Shown one piece after another: positions 17,257 through 26,478 of a stretch of 64,000 nucleotides of DNA. Under the pieces are notes generated by a model that saw only the letters and a list, made by a program, of their open reading frames with translations, did no database searches and was not told the origin of the DNA. This DNA is from Sandaracinobacteroides hominis (GTDB lineage Bacteria; Pseudomonadota; Alphaproteobacteria; Sphingomonadales; Sphingomonadaceae), in NCBI RefSeq assembly GCF_016464365.1, contig NZ_JADCUC010000001.1, positions 496,001 through 560,000 on the forward strand. The letters are read 5' to 3'. The first letter of the stretch is position 1. Every line of letters starts with the position of its first letter. Made by a program: the position numbers and the translations under genes.

Positions 17257-18270
17257 ATGGTCAAACTCTCCCCTCTGTCGATCGGGCCCGTGCATATTCA
17301 GGCTCCGGTCGTTCTTGCGCCGATGACGGGCGTGACGGATCGTCCGTTCCGAACGCTGGTAAAGCGCTTCGGTGCCGGGCTGACTGTGACCGAGATGATT
17401 GCGTCCGAAGCGATGGTGCGGGAAACCCGCCAGTCGTTGCAAAAGGCGGCGTGGGATCCAAGCGAGGATCCCGTTTCCATGCAGCTGGCGGGTTGTGAGC
17501 CGGGCGTGATGGCCGAAGCTGCAAAGCTGAACGAGCAGCGCGGCGCCGCCATCATCGACATCAACATGGGTTGCCCGGTGAAGAAGATCGTCAACGGGCA
17601 TGCCGGCTCTCATTTGATGCGTGATCTGAAGCTTGCATCGCAGTTGATTGAATCAACTGTGAAAGCTGTTTCAGTTCCGGTGACGTTGAAGATGCGCATG
17701 GGTTGGTGCCATGACAGTCTGAACGCGCCGGAACTGGCGCGCATAGCGGAAGATCTGGGCGTGAAGATGATTACGGTTCATGGCCGTACGCGCAACCAGC
17801 TCTACTCGGGCACGGCGGACTGGGCATTTGTCGCGCAGGTGAAGCAGGCGGTTTCGCTGCCGGTGATCGTGAACGGCGACATCTGCTCCCCTGAGGATGC
17901 GCAGGAAGCCTTGCGGCAATCGGGGGCCGACGGGGTGATGGTGGGGCGTGGCGCCTATGGCAAGCCGTGGCTGCTGGGACAGGTCATGGCCTCGATCGAG
18001 GGCGAGGAGGTTCCTGCCGCGCCCGAGCTTGCAGAGCAGCGCGACCTGGTGCTGGAGCATTATGAAGAGATGCTGCTGCTGTATGGGCGAGAGCATGGTG
18101 TGGGCATCGCGAGGAAGCATCTTGGATGGTATACCAAGGGCTTGCCTTCATCGGCTGAATTCCGAAATCAGGTTAACATGATTGCCTCGCCCGACAAGGT
18201 GCTGGCGATGCTGGCCGATTTCTACGCCATGCAGCTCGATCGGGCGACATCGCTGGCGCAAGCTGCGTGA
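17257..18270 (+). CDS. dusB: tRNA-dihydrouridine synthase
   Basis: FMN enzyme of 337 residues that reduces uridines in the tRNA D-loop. The N-terminal VVLAPMTGVTDRPFR, the INMGCPVKKIVNGHAGSHLM segment with the conserved Cys106, and TVHGRTRNQLYSGTADW are diagnostic of DusB. The frame is open upstream, but the family-like start is ATG 17257. It lies directly before ntrB with a GTGA overlap, the dusB/nifR3-ntrB-ntrC arrangement known from alphaproteobacteria. A perfect 9-bp-arm palindrome (17641-17659) lies within an AT-rich part of the gene. Confidence 0.95.
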   Translation: MVKLSPLSIGPVHIQAPVVLAPMTGVTDRPFRTLVKRFGAGLTVTEMIASEAMVRETRQSLQKAAWDPSEDPVSMQLAGCEPGVMAEAAKLNEQRGAAIIDINMGCPVKKIVNGHAGSHLMRDLKLASQLIESTVKAVSVPVTLKMRMGWCHDSLNAPELARIAEDLGVKMITVHGRTRNQLYSGTADWAFVAQVKQAVSLPVIVNGDICSPEDAQEALRQSGADGVMVGRGAYGKPWLLGQVMASIEGEEVPAAPELAEQRDLVLEHYEEMLLLYGREHGVGIARKHLGWYTKGLPSSAEFRNQVNMIASPDKVLAMLADFYAMQLDRATSLAQAA

Positions 18271-19376
18271 CAGGGGGACTGGCTGAAGTTCCGAGCCTTC
18301 GGCCGGCATCGTTTCCGCAGCCTGCCGATATCTGGAATGCGCTGCCGGCGCCGATGTTGCTTCTGGCGCCGGACGGGCGGGTTGCGCTGGCCAACAGCGC
18401 CGCGGAAACCTTTCTCAACGTGAGCCAGCCGCAGCTGGTGGAACGGGGTTGGGAGTGGCTGTTTCCGGAGGACAGCCCGGTTCGCTCTCTGGTGCAGGAG
18501 TCGCGGGAGAGCCGGAACGACATTGCCGCCTATGATCTGGTGGTCGAGTTCGCCGGCGGGCGGCGCGCCCGTACGGATGTGCTGGTCGGCCGGCTTCCGG
18601 ACCAGGAGGGCTGGCTGGCGCTCAGCTTTCAGCCACGGGCGGTCACCTCGCTGGTGGAAAAGCAGAAGGGGCAGCAAGGTGCTGCACGCTCTGCGATTGG
18701 CGTCGCGGCCATGCTGGCGCATGAAATCAAGAACCCCTTGTCGGGCATACGGGGAGCGGCGCAGTTGCTGGCCGAGGCGGCGGATCGGGACGGCAAGGAA
18801 TTGACCGGACTGATCATTTCCGAGGTCGATCGCGTTCGGGCGCTCATCGACCGGATGGAGGGGTTTACCGATACCCGTCCGCGCACGTTGCAGCGGGAAA
18901 ATATTCACTCAGTTCTGGGACATGTGCGGATGCTTGCAGAAGCTGGTTTCGGCAGCGATCTGAAGTTTCGCGAGCGCTATGATCCCTCGCTCCCGCCGGT
19001 GATGGGGGATCGCGACGGACTGGTGCAGACGTTCCTGAATCTCATCAAGAACGCGGTCGAGGCATCGCCTGCGGGGGGAACCGTGACGATCACCACGGCT
19101 TTCCGCCAGGGCTTCCGGATGCGCGCGCATGGCACGAGTGCGCGGGTTTCGCTGCCGTTGGAGGTATGCATCATCGATGAGGGCGAAGGGGCGCCCCCAC
19201 AGATCGCGGACCATCTGTTCGAGCCGTTCGTGAGCGCTCGGCGCGGCGGCACCGGGCTTGGATTGGCGCTGGTGGCCAAGATTGTGGGCGACCATGGCGG
19301 TATCGTGGAATATGACCGGCGGCAGGGCAGGACGGTTTTCCGTGTGCTGCTGCCGCTGGCGCCGGACGAGGAATGA
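18267..19376 (+). CDS. ntrB: Nitrogen regulation sensor histidine kinase NtrB
   Basis: Soluble two-component kinase of 369 residues. An N-terminal PAS-like domain (to about residue 125) precedes the phosphoacceptor His152 in MLAHEIKNPLSGIRGAAQLL and an ATPase domain with the N box (FLNLIKNAVEAS) and the G boxes (IDEGEGAPPQ, RGGTGLGLALV). It phosphorylates or dephosphorylates NtrC in response to nitrogen status through the PII protein. Translation begins at GTG 18267 within the dusB stop (GTGA) and ends in an ATGA overlap with ntrC, so dusB, ntrB and ntrC form a coupled operon. Confidence 0.96.
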   Translation: MTGGLAEVPSLRPASFPQPADIWNALPAPMLLLAPDGRVALANSAAETFLNVSQPQLVERGWEWLFPEDSPVRSLVQESRESRNDIAAYDLVVEFAGGRRARTDVLVGRLPDQEGWLALSFQPRAVTSLVEKQKGQQGAARSAIGVAAMLAHEIKNPLSGIRGAAQLLAEAADRDGKELTGLIISEVDRVRALIDRMEGFTDTRPRTLQRENIHSVLGHVRMLAEAGFGSDLKFRERYDPSLPPVMGDRDGLVQTFLNLIKNAVEASPAGGTVTITTAFRQGFRMRAHGTSARVSLPLEVCIIDEGEGAPPQIADHLFEPFVSARRGGTGLGLALVAKIVGDHGGIVEYDRRQGRTVFRVLLPLAPDEE

Positions 19377-20842
19377 GCTTGCAAACGCGTACGATAATCG
19401 TCGTTGATGATGACAGCGGCATCCGCACCGTCGTGCGGCAGGCGCTGCAGCGGGCCGGCCATGTGGTGCGGACGACCGACAGCGCGGCCGGCCTGTGGAA
19501 GCTGATCGACGAAGGCGTAGGCGATGTCCTCGTGACGGACGTGCTGTTGCCCGATGCCAACGGTCTGGACATGATTCCGCTGGTGACCGCACGGCGGCCC
19601 GAGTTGCCGGTGATCGTGATGAGCGCGCAGAATACGCTTTCCACGGCGGTGCGGGCGACGGAGCAGGGGGCATTCGACTATCTTCCAAAACCCTTTGATC
19701 TGAATGAACTGACGCGTTCTGTTAAGAGCGCGATAGAGAGTGCGGGGAAACCCGTCGTGGCAGGCGAAGTTCGGTCTGATGGCGATTCCCTGCCGATGAT
19801 CGGTCGCTCCTCAGCGATGCAGGAGGTCTATCGCACACTTGCGCGGGTGATCCCCACGGACCTGACCGTGATGGTGCTGGGCGAGAGCGGGACCGGCAAG
19901 GAGCTGGTGGCGCGTGCGCTGCATGAACTGGGGCCGCGGCGGACCGGGCCGTTCGTGGCCATCAACATGGCGGCGATCCCGCGCGAACTGATCGAGACGG
20001 AATTGTTCGGCCATGAGCGCGGGGCGTTTACCGGCGCTGCTTCCAGATCGACGGGGCGCTTTGAGCAGGCGCAGGGCGGCACGCTGTTCCTGGACGAGAT
20101 CGGCGACATGCCGATGGATGCGCAGACCCGGCTGCTCCGCGTGCTGCAATCGGGTGAATTCACGACGGTGGGTGGAACGCGGGCGTTGAAGGCGAATGTG
20201 CGGATCGTGGCGGCGACGCACAAGGATCTGCGGCGGCTGATCGATAGCGGGTTGTTCCGCGAGGATCTCTATTACCGGCTGAATGTGGTGCCGATCCGTT
20301 TGCCGCCGTTGCGGGCGAGGGTTGAGGACATCCCCGAGCTTGCCCGGCATTTTCTGGATCGGGCAGCATCGGAGGGCTTGCCGCGCAAGCTGCTGGATAG
20401 TGGCGCCATCAATTGGCTGATGGAGCAGTCCTGGCCCGGGAATGTGCGCGAGCTGGAAAATGCCATGCGCCGCCTGGCCGCTCTGGCCCGCGACGAAGTT
20501 GTGACGGCGGCTGCGGCCGAGCTGTGGATTACCAAGGCCGACGGTGGAATGCTGCCGCCCGAGCGGGCGCAAGGGGCCAAGATCGAAGGCGATGAATCGC
20601 TGGAGACCATCATCCTGCAATGGCTTCAGCGGCATCTGGTGCAATCCGGGCGAGAGCCGGAGGACGGCCTGTATAACCGGCTGCTGGCCGAGTTCGAGCG
20701 GCCGGTGCTGGAAATCGCGATGCTGCTGACGCGCGGAAACCAGCTGAAGGCGGCGCGCATGCTGGGGGTTAATCGCAACACGCTGCGGAAGATGCTGACA
20801 GATCGCGGCGTTGAGCCGGGGACTGGCAGAAGGCAGGGCTGA
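19373..20842 (+). CDS. ntrC: Nitrogen regulation response regulator NtrC
   Basis: Sigma-54 activator of 489 residues. The receiver domain has Asp12/Asp13 and the phosphoacceptor Asp56 in VTDVLLPDANG. The AAA+ domain has Walker A GESGTGKE (about 170-177), the sigma-54 contacting loop GAFTGA (217-222) and Walker B LFLDEIGD. A Fis-type helix-turn-helix closes the protein (LKAARMLGVNRNTLRKML). All motifs needed for sigma-54 activation are intact, in contrast to NtrX nearby. It is the last gene of the dusB-ntrB-ntrC unit, 83 bp before ntrY. Confidence 0.97.
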   Translation: MSLQTRTIIVVDDDSGIRTVVRQALQRAGHVVRTTDSAAGLWKLIDEGVGDVLVTDVLLPDANGLDMIPLVTARRPELPVIVMSAQNTLSTAVRATEQGAFDYLPKPFDLNELTRSVKSAIESAGKPVVAGEVRSDGDSLPMIGRSSAMQEVYRTLARVIPTDLTVMVLGESGTGKELVARALHELGPRRTGPFVAINMAAIPRELIETELFGHERGAFTGAASRSTGRFEQAQGGTLFLDEIGDMPMDAQTRLLRVLQSGEFTTVGGTRALKANVRIVAATHKDLRRLIDSGLFREDLYYRLNVVPIRLPPLRARVEDIPELARHFLDRAASEGLPRKLLDSGAINWLMEQSWPGNVRELENAMRRLAALARDEVVTAAAAELWITKADGGMLPPERAQGAKIEGDESLETIILQWLQRHLVQSGREPEDGLYNRLLAEFERPVLEIAMLLTRGNQLKAARMLGVNRNTLRKMLTDRGVEPGTGRRQG

Positions 20843-20862
20843 GCCGCGAAAAGAGTTACAAA

Positions 20863-20881
20863 TGCGACACAGCGTGTCGCA
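20863..20881. promoter_or_regulatory. Palindrome between ntrC and ntrY
   Basis: TGCGACA-CAGCG-TGTCGCA has perfect 7-bp arms and lies 45 bases before the ntrY start in an 83-bp gap. No T-run follows, so an operator or processing site is more likely than a terminator. The binding factor is unknown. Confidence 0.4.
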
Positions 20882-20925
20882 AACTGTGTTCCTAATGCCA
20901 CTCGGCTCTGCTAGATACTGACGAG

Positions 20926-23199
20926 ATGTCCAATCTTTCCGGGCCATACAGTGAACGTATCGCGATCCGGTGGCGGCTTGCGCGGCGGCGTCTGGGAAGA
21001 TGGGCTGCAAGTCCGGACCGTTTTCCCAGCCTTGAGATTGGTCTCGCGGCCGTTGCGCTGACGGTCGGGCTGGCGTCCTATGCCATCCTGACCGGTCAGA
21101 GGGCCCCGGCAGAGGGGTTTTCTCCGCAGCTGGTGACGCTTTTGCTGATGGCTAACCTGTTGCCGTTGCTGGCATTGCTGATCCTGATCGCGCGGCGTGT
21201 CGCGATCCTGATCGCGAACCGGCGTGCCGGACGGGCGGGCGCGCAGCTGCATGTGCGGCTTGTGGCGCTGTTCGCGGGGCTTGCGGCGGCGCCCACCATC
21301 CTCGTCGTCATTTTTGCCTCGTTGCTGTTCCAGTTTGGCGTGCAGTTCTGGTTTTCGGAACGCGCCAAGACCGTGCTGGATAATGCGGATCGTGTTGCCC
21401 AGGCCTATGTTGATGAAAACAAATCGCGAATCCTGGATGACATCGTTGCGATGGGCCAGGATATCTCGAACTACAGTGTCGATTTCGGGCTGGGTTCGCC
21501 GGCTTTCAGGCAGGGGCTGGAGCTGCAGGTCCAGTATCGAAACCTGTCCGAGGCTGCGGTGTTTCGTCCGGGTGCTGCCGGGCCGGACATCGTTGTTGCG
21601 GTAAGCCTGGACGCGCCTCCTCTGGCGCAGCGGACTGCTGCCTTGAACCTCTCGAGCATTCGGCCTGGTGAGGCGCTTGCAGTGGCTTCGGCGCGGGATC
21701 GTGTGGAGGCGGTGGTGCGGTTGCGGACGCCGACGCCGCTTTTCGTCTATACAAGCCGCAAGGTGGAGCCGCGGGTGCTGGAGCAGGTTGCACGCACCCA
21801 GACGGCGCTGACCGACTATAACGCGCTGACGGAGCGCTCGCGCGACCTGCAGTGGCGCTTCAACCTGATCCTGCTGGTCGTGTCGCTGCTGGTGGTGGCG
21901 GTTGCGATCTGGTTTGCGATCCTGCTGGCCTCGCGAATCGTTACGCCGATCGGGGAGTTGGCTGAGGCTGCGGAGCGGGTGGGGAAGGGCGATCTGGATG
22001 CGCGGGTGAATCCCCAGGGGACTGGTGACGAAATTGGTGTTTTGGCGCGCAGTTTCAACCGGATGACGGCGCAACTTAAGGCGCAGCAAACAGCTCTGAT
22101 CGGGGCAAACACGCAATCCGAGGTTCGCCGGCGCTTTATGGAGGCTGTGCTTTCCGGGGTTTCGGCGGGGGTGCTGTCGATCGATTCCGATGGTGTCATC
22201 CGCCTGGCCAATGCGCGGGCCGAAGCCCTGCTGGATTGCGGACCGCTGGGCCTTTCCGGTCGCCCCCTGGCGGATGCCGTGCCGGAATTTGCCGAGCTGA
22301 TGGAGACTGCGAGGACGGAGGGGATCGCTGCCGCAGAAATCAGCCGGGCCCGCCCGCATGGGCGCGCCGGGCCGGACACCCAGACGCTTGCGGTGCGACT
22401 GACCGCGGATGCCGGGCAGGCCCGCAACTATATCCTGACTTTCGATGACATTACCCAACAGCTGGCGGATCAGCGGCGGGCGGCCTGGTCTGACGTTGCG
22501 CGGCGGATTGCGCATGAAATCAAGAACCCACTGACCCCTATTGTGCTTTCAGCGGAGCGGCTGAAGCGTCGGTTCGGGCCGGAAGTGGAACGCGGGCGCG
22601 ATATTTTCGACGAGCTGACCGACACCATCATCCGGCAGGTGGGGGATTTGCGGCGGATGGTCGACGAGTTTTCCGCCTTTGCGCGGATGCCCACCCCCAG
22701 CTTTCAGCCCGAATCGATCACCGACATAGCCCGGCAGGCCATGTTCCTGGCGGAAGTGGCGACGCCCAATGTGAAGTTCCGGCTGCAGGCGATCGACGAC
22801 CTGCCATCTTTTGTTTGTGACCGGCGGCAGATTGGGCAGGCATTCACGAATTTGCTGAAGAATGCTTCAGAAGCGATTGCTTCGATGTCGGAAACTGCGA
22901 CCGGCGAAGTCGATGTGCAGATTTTCCTGCAGGCCGGTGATCTGGTCGTGGAGATCGCCGACACGGGCTGTGGCATCCCCGGCGAGCTGCGCGACAGGCT
23001 GTTTGAGCCCTATGTTACCACGCGTCAGCGCGGGACTGGGCTGGGCCTCGCCATCGTGAAGCGGATCATCGAGGACCATCACGGCCATCTTGCGCTTGCC
23101 AACCGGGCAGGCGGCGGGGCGGTGGCGCGGATGGAATTCAACCTGGCCGCCAATCGCGCGCTCGATTCTCACCCCGAACCAGAACAGGTGCACAGCTAG
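20926..23199 (+). CDS. ntrY: Membrane sensor histidine kinase NtrY
   Basis: A 757-residue kinase of the NtrY family. Two to three transmembrane segments lie in the first 120 residues, then a periplasmic or sensing region, another membrane segment (RFNLILLVVSLLVVAVAIWF near 310) with a HAMP domain, a PAS-like domain near 410-510, His in RRIAHEIKNPLTPIVLSAERL, and an ATPase domain (NLLKNASEAI, ADTGCGIPGE, RGTGLGLAIV). In alphaproteobacteria NtrY acts with NtrX in nitrogen, redox or envelope signalling. The ntrX ATG follows its stop directly, so the pair is one transcription unit. Confidence 0.95.
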   Translation: MSNLSGPYSERIAIRWRLARRRLGRWAASPDRFPSLEIGLAAVALTVGLASYAILTGQRAPAEGFSPQLVTLLLMANLLPLLALLILIARRVAILIANRRAGRAGAQLHVRLVALFAGLAAAPTILVVIFASLLFQFGVQFWFSERAKTVLDNADRVAQAYVDENKSRILDDIVAMGQDISNYSVDFGLGSPAFRQGLELQVQYRNLSEAAVFRPGAAGPDIVVAVSLDAPPLAQRTAALNLSSIRPGEALAVASARDRVEAVVRLRTPTPLFVYTSRKVEPRVLEQVARTQTALTDYNALTERSRDLQWRFNLILLVVSLLVVAVAIWFAILLASRIVTPIGELAEAAERVGKGDLDARVNPQGTGDEIGVLARSFNRMTAQLKAQQTALIGANTQSEVRRRFMEAVLSGVSAGVLSIDSDGVIRLANARAEALLDCGPLGLSGRPLADAVPEFAELMETARTEGIAAAEISRARPHGRAGPDTQTLAVRLTADAGQARNYILTFDDITQQLADQRRAAWSDVARRIAHEIKNPLTPIVLSAERLKRRFGPEVERGRDIFDELTDTIIRQVGDLRRMVDEFSAFARMPTPSFQPESITDIARQAMFLAEVATPNVKFRLQAIDDLPSFVCDRRQIGQAFTNLLKNASEAIASMSETATGEVDVQIFLQAGDLVVEIADTGCGIPGELRDRLFEPYVTTRQRGTGLGLAIVKRIIEDHHGHLALANRAGGGAVARMEFNLAANRALDSHPEPEQVHS

Positions 23200-24588
23200 A
23201 TGCCGCTCGATATTCTCGTCGTGGACGACGAAGCCGATATCCGTTCCCTGATCGCCGGCGTGCTGGAGGATGAGGGGTATCGCCCGCGAACTGCAGGTGA
23301 CAGCGATGCCACGCTTGCGGCGCTGGCGGAACGTCGTCCGGCGCTGCTGATCCTGGATATCTGGCTGCAGGGGTCGCGACTTGACGGTCTGGAATTGCTG
23401 GATGCGGTGAAGGCGAAGGACCCCGGGCTGCCGGTGCTGATCATTTCCGGGCACGGAAATCTGGATACGGCGGTGGCGGCGATCAAGCGCGGTGCCTGGG
23501 ATTTCATCGAAAAGCCGTTTCAGGCCGACCAGCTGCTGATGGCGGTGGCGCGAGCGACCGAAACGGAGCGGTTGCGGCGCGAAGTGGACGAACTGCGGAG
23601 CATCGCTGGACTGGAAAATGAGCTGACGGGTACGAGCCAGCAGATCAACGCGGTGCGCGCGACGATCAAGCGGGTGGGCGCGACGGGCAGCCGGGTGCTG
23701 ATCCAGGGGCCGGCGGGTTCGGGCAAGGAAGTTGCCGCGCGGCTGTTGCACCGCTGGTCGAACAGGGCGGACCGGCAGTTCGTGGTGGTTGCGGCCGCGC
23801 GGATGGAGCCGAATGATGTGGAGGATGTGCTGTTTGGTGCGGAGCAGGGGGGGGAGCTGATCCGTCCGGGCCTGCTGGAGGTGGCGGACGGCGGCACGCT
23901 GTTCATCGACGAAGTGGCCGACATGCCTATGACGACGCAGGCGAAAATCCTGCGCGTGCTGACCGAGCAGAGTTTTCAGCGATCCGGCGGGACGCGATCG
24001 ATCAAGGTGGATGTGCGGGTGGTTTCGGCGACCGCGCGCGACCTTGCGGCCGAGATCCAGGCGGGACGTTTCCGGGAGGATCTCTATTACCGGCTGAACG
24101 TGGTGCCGGTGCGGTTGCCGCCGCTGGTGGAACGGCGCGAGGATATTCCGCATCTGGCCGAATATTTCCTGGCGCGGCTTTCTGCGGAACGGCGGGTGAA
24201 GACGCCGAACATTTCCGACGATGCGATGGCGGCGCTGCAGGCCTATGGCTGGCCGGGCAATGTGCGGCAGCTCCGGAATATCGTGGAGAGGACGCTGATT
24301 TTGGCGCCGTCCAATGCGACCGAACGGATCGAGCTGGACCATCTGCCGCCGGAACTGACCGTGGAGCCGGCGCGGCTGCTGCCGGATCAGGCGGCGAAAT
24401 CGATCATGGGAACGCCGCTGCGAGAGGCGCGTGAAGCGTTTGAGCGGGAGTATCTGAAGGTTCAGATTCGTAGATTTTCGGGCAATATCAGTAGGACAGC
24501 GGCGTTTATTGGGATGGAACGTTCGGCACTGCACCGGAAATTGAAGGCGCTTGGTATCGCCGAACATGATCGGGACGAGCTGGAATAG
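23200..24588 (+). CDS. ntrX: Response regulator NtrX lacking the GAFTGA loop
   Basis: A 462-residue NtrX. The receiver domain has Asp53 in LLILDIWLQGS. An AAA+ domain with Walker A (QGPAGSGKE, about 169-177) and Walker B-like LFIDEVAD follows, with a C-terminal Fis-type helix-turn-helix (NISRTAAFIGMERSALHRKL). Where NtrC has the sigma-54 contact loop GAFTGA, this protein reads LFGAEQGGELIR, so it probably does not open sigma-54 promoters and may act with sigma-70 or as a repressor. Loss of the loop is reported for some alphaproteobacterial members of this family. It follows ntrY with no gap. Confidence 0.94.
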   Translation: MPLDILVVDDEADIRSLIAGVLEDEGYRPRTAGDSDATLAALAERRPALLILDIWLQGSRLDGLELLDAVKAKDPGLPVLIISGHGNLDTAVAAIKRGAWDFIEKPFQADQLLMAVARATETERLRREVDELRSIAGLENELTGTSQQINAVRATIKRVGATGSRVLIQGPAGSGKEVAARLLHRWSNRADRQFVVVAAARMEPNDVEDVLFGAEQGGELIRPGLLEVADGGTLFIDEVADMPMTTQAKILRVLTEQSFQRSGGTRSIKVDVRVVSATARDLAAEIQAGRFREDLYYRLNVVPVRLPPLVERREDIPHLAEYFLARLSAERRVKTPNISDDAMAALQAYGWPGNVRQLRNIVERTLILAPSNATERIELDHLPPELTVEPARLLPDQAAKSIMGTPLREAREAFEREYLKVQIRRFSGNISRTAAFIGMERSALHRKLKALGIAEHDRDELE

Positions 24589-24763
24589 ATCTGACGCGGC
24601 GGCTTCCGTCGCCGAATAGGCAGATAGCGTTGCTTAGCCTGTTGTGCGGTGCGCAAACCCTCCCTACATTCGTGGAAGGCGTGCATGTGCGCGCCGGCCG
24701 ACGCCGGGCAACGGTGCGGATGCAGGTGCAACTGCCTGCCAAGACTGCTAGAAGGCAACCAGC

Positions 24764-25030
24764 ATGGCCGAAAAGGCGAAGACGACGGACAAGGCGAATA
24801 ATCTGCAGGACGTGTTCCTGAATGCCGTGCGCAAGCAGAAGATTCCGGTAACCATGTTCTTGGTGAACGGCGTGAAGCTTCAGGGCGTTATTACCTGGTT
24901 CGACAACTTCTCGGTCCTGCTTCGGCGCGATGGTCATTCGCAGCTTGTCTATAAGCACGCGATTTCGACTGTAATGCCCGCAGCTCCCGTGCAGCTGTTC
25001 GAACCGGAACGGGTGGACGAGGAAGATTGA
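24764..25030 (+). CDS. hfq: RNA chaperone Hfq
   Basis: Hfq of 88 residues, the ring-forming Sm-like protein that pairs small RNAs with mRNAs. Both Sm motifs are visible: [28 protein letters not shown] and the proximal-face [10 protein letters not shown]. The C-terminal tail is short and acidic. It has its own 175-bp upstream gap after ntrX, which holds no recognisable gene. The hflX start overlaps its stop, giving the widely conserved hfq-hflX pair. Confidence 0.97.
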   Translation: MAEKAKTTDKANNLQDVFLNAVRKQKIPVTMFLVNGVKLQGVITWFDNFSVLLRRDGHSQLVYKHAISTVMPAAPVQLFEPERVDEED

Positions 25031-26373
25031 ACAACGATGAGCAACCCGTAGCCGAACTGGATCGGCGCGGGTTCGATCAGGCGCTTGGAACGAGTTTCGG
25101 CGCGCCTGCCATAGTCGTGCACCCGGTTTTTCCGGGGCGCCCGGTGGCGAGCGCGCGCTCTCCTGAAGCGAGGCTGGAGGAAATCGCCGGCCTGGCGGCT
25201 GCCATTCGACTGGACGTCCGCGGTGCCGAGATCGTGCGCCTGCGGGCCATGGCGCCGGCTACGCTGCTGGGCAAGGGCCAGTTGGAGCGGCTTGCGTCGC
25301 TGGTGCAGGCGCATGAGGCGGAAGTTGTGGTGATGGATGCCGCGATCACGCCCATTCAGCAGAAGAATCTGGAAACGGCACTGAAGGCCAAGGTGATCGA
25401 CCGGACCGGCCTGATCCTGGAGATTTTCGGCGAACGTGCCGCGACGGCCGAAGGCCGGCTGCAGGTGGAGTTGGCGCATCTGGAATATCAGGCCGGGCGG
25501 CTTGTACGCAGCTGGACCCACCTGGAGCGGCAAAGGGGCGGCTTCGGCTTTCTGGGTGGCCCCGGTGAAACGCAGATCGAGACCGACCGCCGGCTGCTGC
25601 GAGATCGGATCGCGCGGCTGAAGAAGGAACTGGAATCGGTTCGCCGGACGCGCACGCTGCACCGGACCCGGCGGCAGAAGGCGCCCAGCCCGGTGATTGC
25701 ACTGGTGGGTTATACCAACGCCGGGAAATCCACGCTGTTCAACCGGCTGACCGGTGCAGAGGTGATGGCGCAGGATCTGCTGTTTGCAACGCTGGATCCG
25801 ACGATGCGCGCCATTCATCTGCCGGGGGCACGGGGTGGAACGAAGGTGATTCTTTCCGATACCGTTGGTTTCATTTCAGACTTGCCGACGGAACTGGTGG
25901 CGGCATTCCGGGCGACTCTGGAAGAAGTGATCGAGGCGGACCTGCTGGTGCATGTGCGCGATCTTTCGCATCCGGACACGGAAGCGCAGGCCGCGGACGT
26001 GATGGACATTCTGCAATCGCTGGGCGTGTTGGAGGGTGAGGGCAGGGTGCCGATCGTCGAGGTGCTCAACAAGGCTGACAAGCTTGACGTGGAAACGCAT
26101 GATGCAGCTGTAGAAAGAGCGCAGCGCGATCCAGACGTCATTCTGGTATCCGCGCTGACCGGCGAGGGGGTGTGGGACCTGAAATCGCTGTTGGCGAACC
26201 GGCTGCAGGCGCCGGGCGAAGTTCGGGAGATACGGCTGCATCCCTCGGATGGGCAGCGCCTTGCCTGGCTGCATGCGCATGGGGAAGTTGTTTCGCAAGC
26301 CGATGATGGCGGGCAGGTGCTGTTGCGGGTGCGGTTGACGAGCGATGCGGAGCGAAGGTTCAAGGCACTCTGA
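25027..26373 (+). CDS. hflX: Ribosome-associated GTPase HflX
   Basis: GTPase of 448 residues that splits stalled or heat-damaged ribosomes. The N-terminal domain has the [12 protein letters not shown] and [15 protein letters not shown] segments and the glycine-rich [19 protein letters not shown] motif. The G domain follows with GYTNAGKST (G1), [10 protein letters not shown] (G3) and NKADKLD (G4). The only well-placed start is TTG 25027, which overlaps the hfq stop (TTGA), suggesting translational coupling and low independent initiation. An AT-rich structured gap separates it from the convergent mazG gene. Confidence 0.95.
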   Translation: MNNDEQPVAELDRRGFDQALGTSFGAPAIVVHPVFPGRPVASARSPEARLEEIAGLAAAIRLDVRGAEIVRLRAMAPATLLGKGQLERLASLVQAHEAEVVVMDAAITPIQQKNLETALKAKVIDRTGLILEIFGERAATAEGRLQVELAHLEYQAGRLVRSWTHLERQRGGFGFLGGPGETQIETDRRLLRDRIARLKKELESVRRTRTLHRTRRQKAPSPVIALVGYTNAGKSTLFNRLTGAEVMAQDLLFATLDPTMRAIHLPGARGGTKVILSDTVGFISDLPTELVAAFRATLEEVIEADLLVHVRDLSHPDTEAQAADVMDILQSLGVLEGEGRVPIVEVLNKADKLDVETHDAAVERAQRDPDVILVSALTGEGVWDLKSLLANRLQAPGEVREIRLHPSDGQRLAWLHAHGEVVSQADDGGQVLLRVRLTSDAERRFKAL

Positions 26374-26379
26374 AGTCTG

Positions 26380-26413
26380 TTTCATAAGTATTTGAAATAC
26401 AATATTTATGAAA
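26380..26413. repeat. AT-rich nested inverted repeat between hflX and mazG
   Basis: The outer arms TTTCATAA (26380-26387) and TTATGAAA (26406-26413) are perfect complements. They enclose GTATTT-G-AAATAC (26388-26400), itself a perfect palindrome. It lies in the 105-bp gap between two convergent genes and is strikingly AT-rich for this genome. It could terminate transcription from either side, but there is no clean T-run. Confidence 0.5.
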
Positions 26414-26478
26414 GTTCTATATTAATCTGGATCGCTTTGGGTAACTGCCTGCCGAAGAATTCATGGCGGTATGGAGTT

